Of a DNA stretch of 64,000 nt, positions 61,656-64,000 are shown one piece after another. Both the position numbers and the translations under genes were made by a program. The stretch's first letter is position 1. The number at the start of each line of letters is the position of its first letter. The stretch comes from Crotophaga sulcirostris (taxonomy: Eukaryota > Chordata > Aves > Cuculiformes > Crotophagidae): NCBI GenBank assembly GCA_013397455.1, contig VYZB01000077.1, positions 2,308,717 to 2,372,716 of the forward strand, read 5' to 3'. Under the pieces are notes generated by a model. That model saw only the letters and a program-made list of their open reading frames with translations. It was not told where the DNA came from and did not search any database.

Positions 61656-63304
61656 TGCATTCAGATCAAAAAAAAATAAAATGGGAAAGAAGGATCTCAG
61701 CTTCCTTTTTGGAAAAAAATACCCTGGGGGGGTGGAAGGGGAGCATTTCCTCCCTTGCTAAGGTACCAACGGAATACAAATCCGTGCAGGCTTGTTCCTT
61801 CTGCTGAAAGAAACAAAGAGCTATATTCCACTTCAGTAAGCAATATATTAAAAGTGTCAGTGTGTGGGGGTCTGGGAGTGGAGGTGGGCAGAGGGATGAC
61901 CTAAGGACGTCTCGTGCCCCTAAGCACTTTTTGTAAATTGAGGTGACTTGAGTTTCAAGTCTATCTCAGTTATCACCCTAACTCTCCCCTAAATCACATT
62001 TACTAGGAGGAAAAACTAGCATTGCTTCCCAGAAACACTAAAAATATGCTGTATTTGGATTAGAGTAGCCACCTCAACTAAGTACTTTAATATTTAATAT
62101 GGAGGCAGTGGAAAGGAGAACAGGTATTCTTAATGGAAAAATTGTAGGCCTGTAATTAATCAATGTCAAAATTCTACTATACTCAAAAGAAATAGTTTAG
62201 AAAGGATGATTAAAACTTTCAGATTATATTTAATAAATGTCCAATAATAAAACTGGATGACTTCCAATCTCATAAAACATCAGGACTGCAAGAGCTGGAA
62301 CTTCACTGTATAGTGCAAAATCTGCTGGAAACAGCAGCAAGGACGAGAATGATCCTTTAGTGTGCCAAGAGGATGCAGCTGCTGGGAGACTGCTCTCTGC
62401 TGGGAAAATTTTGCCCACCAAAGAAGAGAATACTCCAGGTTAAAAAGACAACAGGGACAATTTGGACACGATGCTTTCCACAGCTGAGAAAGGAATTGGC
62501 TTTTTCAACATAGAATTTATTAATGCTGTAAATATCGGAAGAACATTCGAACGGATGTAGCAAAAAGTGTGTCACGGAAGTGAATACCATATACACAAAG
62601 GTTAATGGTAATATTTCCTCTGTATCAGTAAGTACAAGATAAAACTATCTCAGTGTCTTTATTATAATAGACCGATGTATAGCATTTTATTAGTAGACTA
62701 AGCATAGAGGTGAAAAGTACCATGAATCAGGTAAGGAGTTTAGCCATAATCCTAATACTGCATAACCATCAGAGGTTGAAGTCAAGTAAAAACTCATGTC
62801 AATATCCCACATTCTCTGTAAAGCTCCTTCCTTAGTATTGGTAATCTTTAATTTTATCTCTCCATAGAGATAAAAACCACTGTGAGTGTCACTTTTCAAC
62901 ATTTTCAGATTTCTAAATTACTAGTGAAGACAGAAATAATATTAAAAGTATTATGAAGGGTTGTTGAACTGTATTAAACCTACATGAATGTAGTTCCAGT
63001 GGAATGGAACAGAGAAGCAGATACTGTGTATTTTTTAAATTGAGTTAAATCATGTCCCAAATAAAATATTCCATACTTCATCTGGATACAAGAGTAAGAG
63101 TAAAAATTTCTGCATTTATAAATTCATTCTTGTAAATTTTTAAAATCTACAGGGTACAGAGTTTATTTTCCTTAACTGAGTTAATCTTCTTCTGACATGG
63201 CTGAAAGCTGAAAAAATCAGTGTTTGCAGCATTTGGACATGGTGTTGCCCTCTACAAATGTTTAGGATACAAAGCAAGTGACAGAAGATAACATTTAATT
63301 TGTC

Positions 63305-63495
63305 ATACTGCTGCCCGGGGATGTGGTGAAGTTGCTGTCCCTGGAGATGTTTGAGAGGAGATTGGGTGAGGCACTTAGTGTCATGGTTTAGAAGATGAGT
63401 TGGTGTTAGTGTTGGGTTATCGGTTGGACTCGATGATCTCAAAGGTCCTTTCCAACCTTGTAATACTGTGCTACTGTGATACTGTGATACTGTGA
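63305..63495 (+). mobile_element. Short CR1-type LINE 3' end
   Basis: A plus-strand CR1 3' fragment of about 190 bp. It begins in the ORF2 tail (GCTGCCCGGGGATGTGGTG), carries the 3' UTR (GGTTGGACTCGATGATCTC) and ends with four units of the 8-bp tail (TACTGTGA) at 63464-63495, the first with one change. It belongs to the same subfamily as the copies at 9531, 32111 and 37448 and has the longest tail of the four. No clear target-site duplication is visible. It is non-coding and immobile. Confidence 0.93.
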
Positions 63496-64000
63496 ATTAC
63501 TTACTTTTAAAGGGAAATAGTAAGCTTACACCTCTATCTTGAGTTTTGGCTATGTTATCACCTGAAGAGCTTTATCTCTGTCTTTTAAATTGCTTACTGT
63601 CTTTGCGTAGAGCAGACATGGAGTTATGGATGAGGTTGATGCTGCAGTTTCTCCCAGAAGGCCTATGCATCACAGTACCCCAGACAAGCACATCAGGTGT
63701 TTTCAACACATCCTCATAGGAAAATATTTTAAATTCTGTAAGATCTGTGTTCACATGAAAACTCAATAACAGGTAATGTGTTCTGGACACAGAAATGTAG
63801 CATCACCTGGGGGTATAGGAAGTATAAGTTGCTTTGGAATCTTAGATAGAGGGCCCCTCTCTTTATTAAACCTGGAGCTGCGAGTGTGTAGGTGTTGGAT
63901 TACACACATCAATAGGAAGAGAATGATTTCTGGAGGCACTTACAGAGAGATTTTGAATTATGGTACTTATCAGGCCGCAGGGAAAATTTTGGCAAGTTTT
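63496..64000. other. Unique DNA to window end, no gene seen
   Basis: About 500 bp of AT-rich sequence following the CR1 tail. One open frame of 72 codons (63572-63790 minus) has no recognisable motif. Nothing else is supported. Confidence 0.6.

Larger units (their letters stand above)
51446..63304. other. Unique AT-rich DNA, no gene seen
   Basis: About 11.9 kb without genes. Local features are a 17-bp tandem duplication at 52505-52538, a homeodomain-site cluster at 54780-55080, a 15-nt palindrome at 56593-56607, a minus-strand G-quadruplex motif at 57405-57430 and a 10-bp tandem duplication at 61636-61655. The segment at about 59580-60080 is GC-richer and has overlapping open frames on both strands with no recognisable domain. 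G-rich stretches near 61725 and 61866 do not quite meet the quadruplex rule. Confidence 0.6.

Noticed and set aside
61725..61744. G-rich stretch as a fourth quadruplex
   Set aside because: Only three separable runs of three or more G are present, and the fourth run is GG.
61866..61893. G-rich stretch with four G runs
   Set aside because: One loop is nine bases long, beyond the usual limit of seven, so the motif is weak.

Overview
The window looks like an AT-rich, gene-poor piece of a bird nuclear genome (intergenic desert or the interior of a very long intron). The diagnosis rests on seven CR1-type non-LTR retrotransposon fragments. Four of them share a 3' tail made of an 8-bp unit (TACTGTGA, or TCACAGTA on the other strand), and they carry CR1 reverse-transcriptase and 3'-UTR sequence of the kind that dominates avian repeats. 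Crocodilians and turtles also carry CR1, so 'bird' is the best reading rather than a proof. There are no prokaryotic genes, no CRISPR array, no rRNA and no tRNA. I found no convincing host protein-coding exon: the open frames outside CR1 are short, lack recognisable domains and look random for AT-rich DNA.

Layout. 1-790: CR1 reverse-transcriptase fragment (+), cut by the window edge and carrying a one-base frameshift. 791-9530: unique AT-rich DNA with a G-quadruplex motif near 2.94 kb. 9531-10971: CR1 (-) with an intact-looking RT segment, interrupted by a 535-N assembly gap. 10972-13796: unique. 13797-15617: the longest CR1 (-), from an older and different subfamily, covering linker, RT and 3' UTR. 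15618-32110: unique, with an (ATTCT)n microsatellite at 16.9 kb, a possible enhancer near 20.4 kb, a short cruciform at 27.5 kb and a long imperfect hairpin at 30.1 kb. 32111-32364: short CR1 (-). 32365-37447: unique, with a second G-quadruplex motif. 37448-37623: short CR1 (+). 37624-51014: unique, with weak ancient-repeat relics and one possible integrase-like relic. 51015-51445: old CR1 (-). 51446-63304: unique, with a homeodomain-site cluster at 54.8 kb and a minus-strand G-quadruplex motif at 57.4 kb. 63305-63495: short CR1 (+). 63496-64000: unique.

No set of genes here works together. The CR1 pieces are dead, 5'-truncated copies, and anything functional in the host sense is likely to be regulatory. 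The most interesting non-repeat signal is the 105-nt imperfect palindrome at 30130-30234, whose outer 21-nt arms pair with one mismatch. It could be a small RNA precursor or a relic miniature transposon. The homeodomain-type clusters at 54.8 kb and 20.4 kb are the next candidates. Family names come from motif recognition by eye; no database search was possible.
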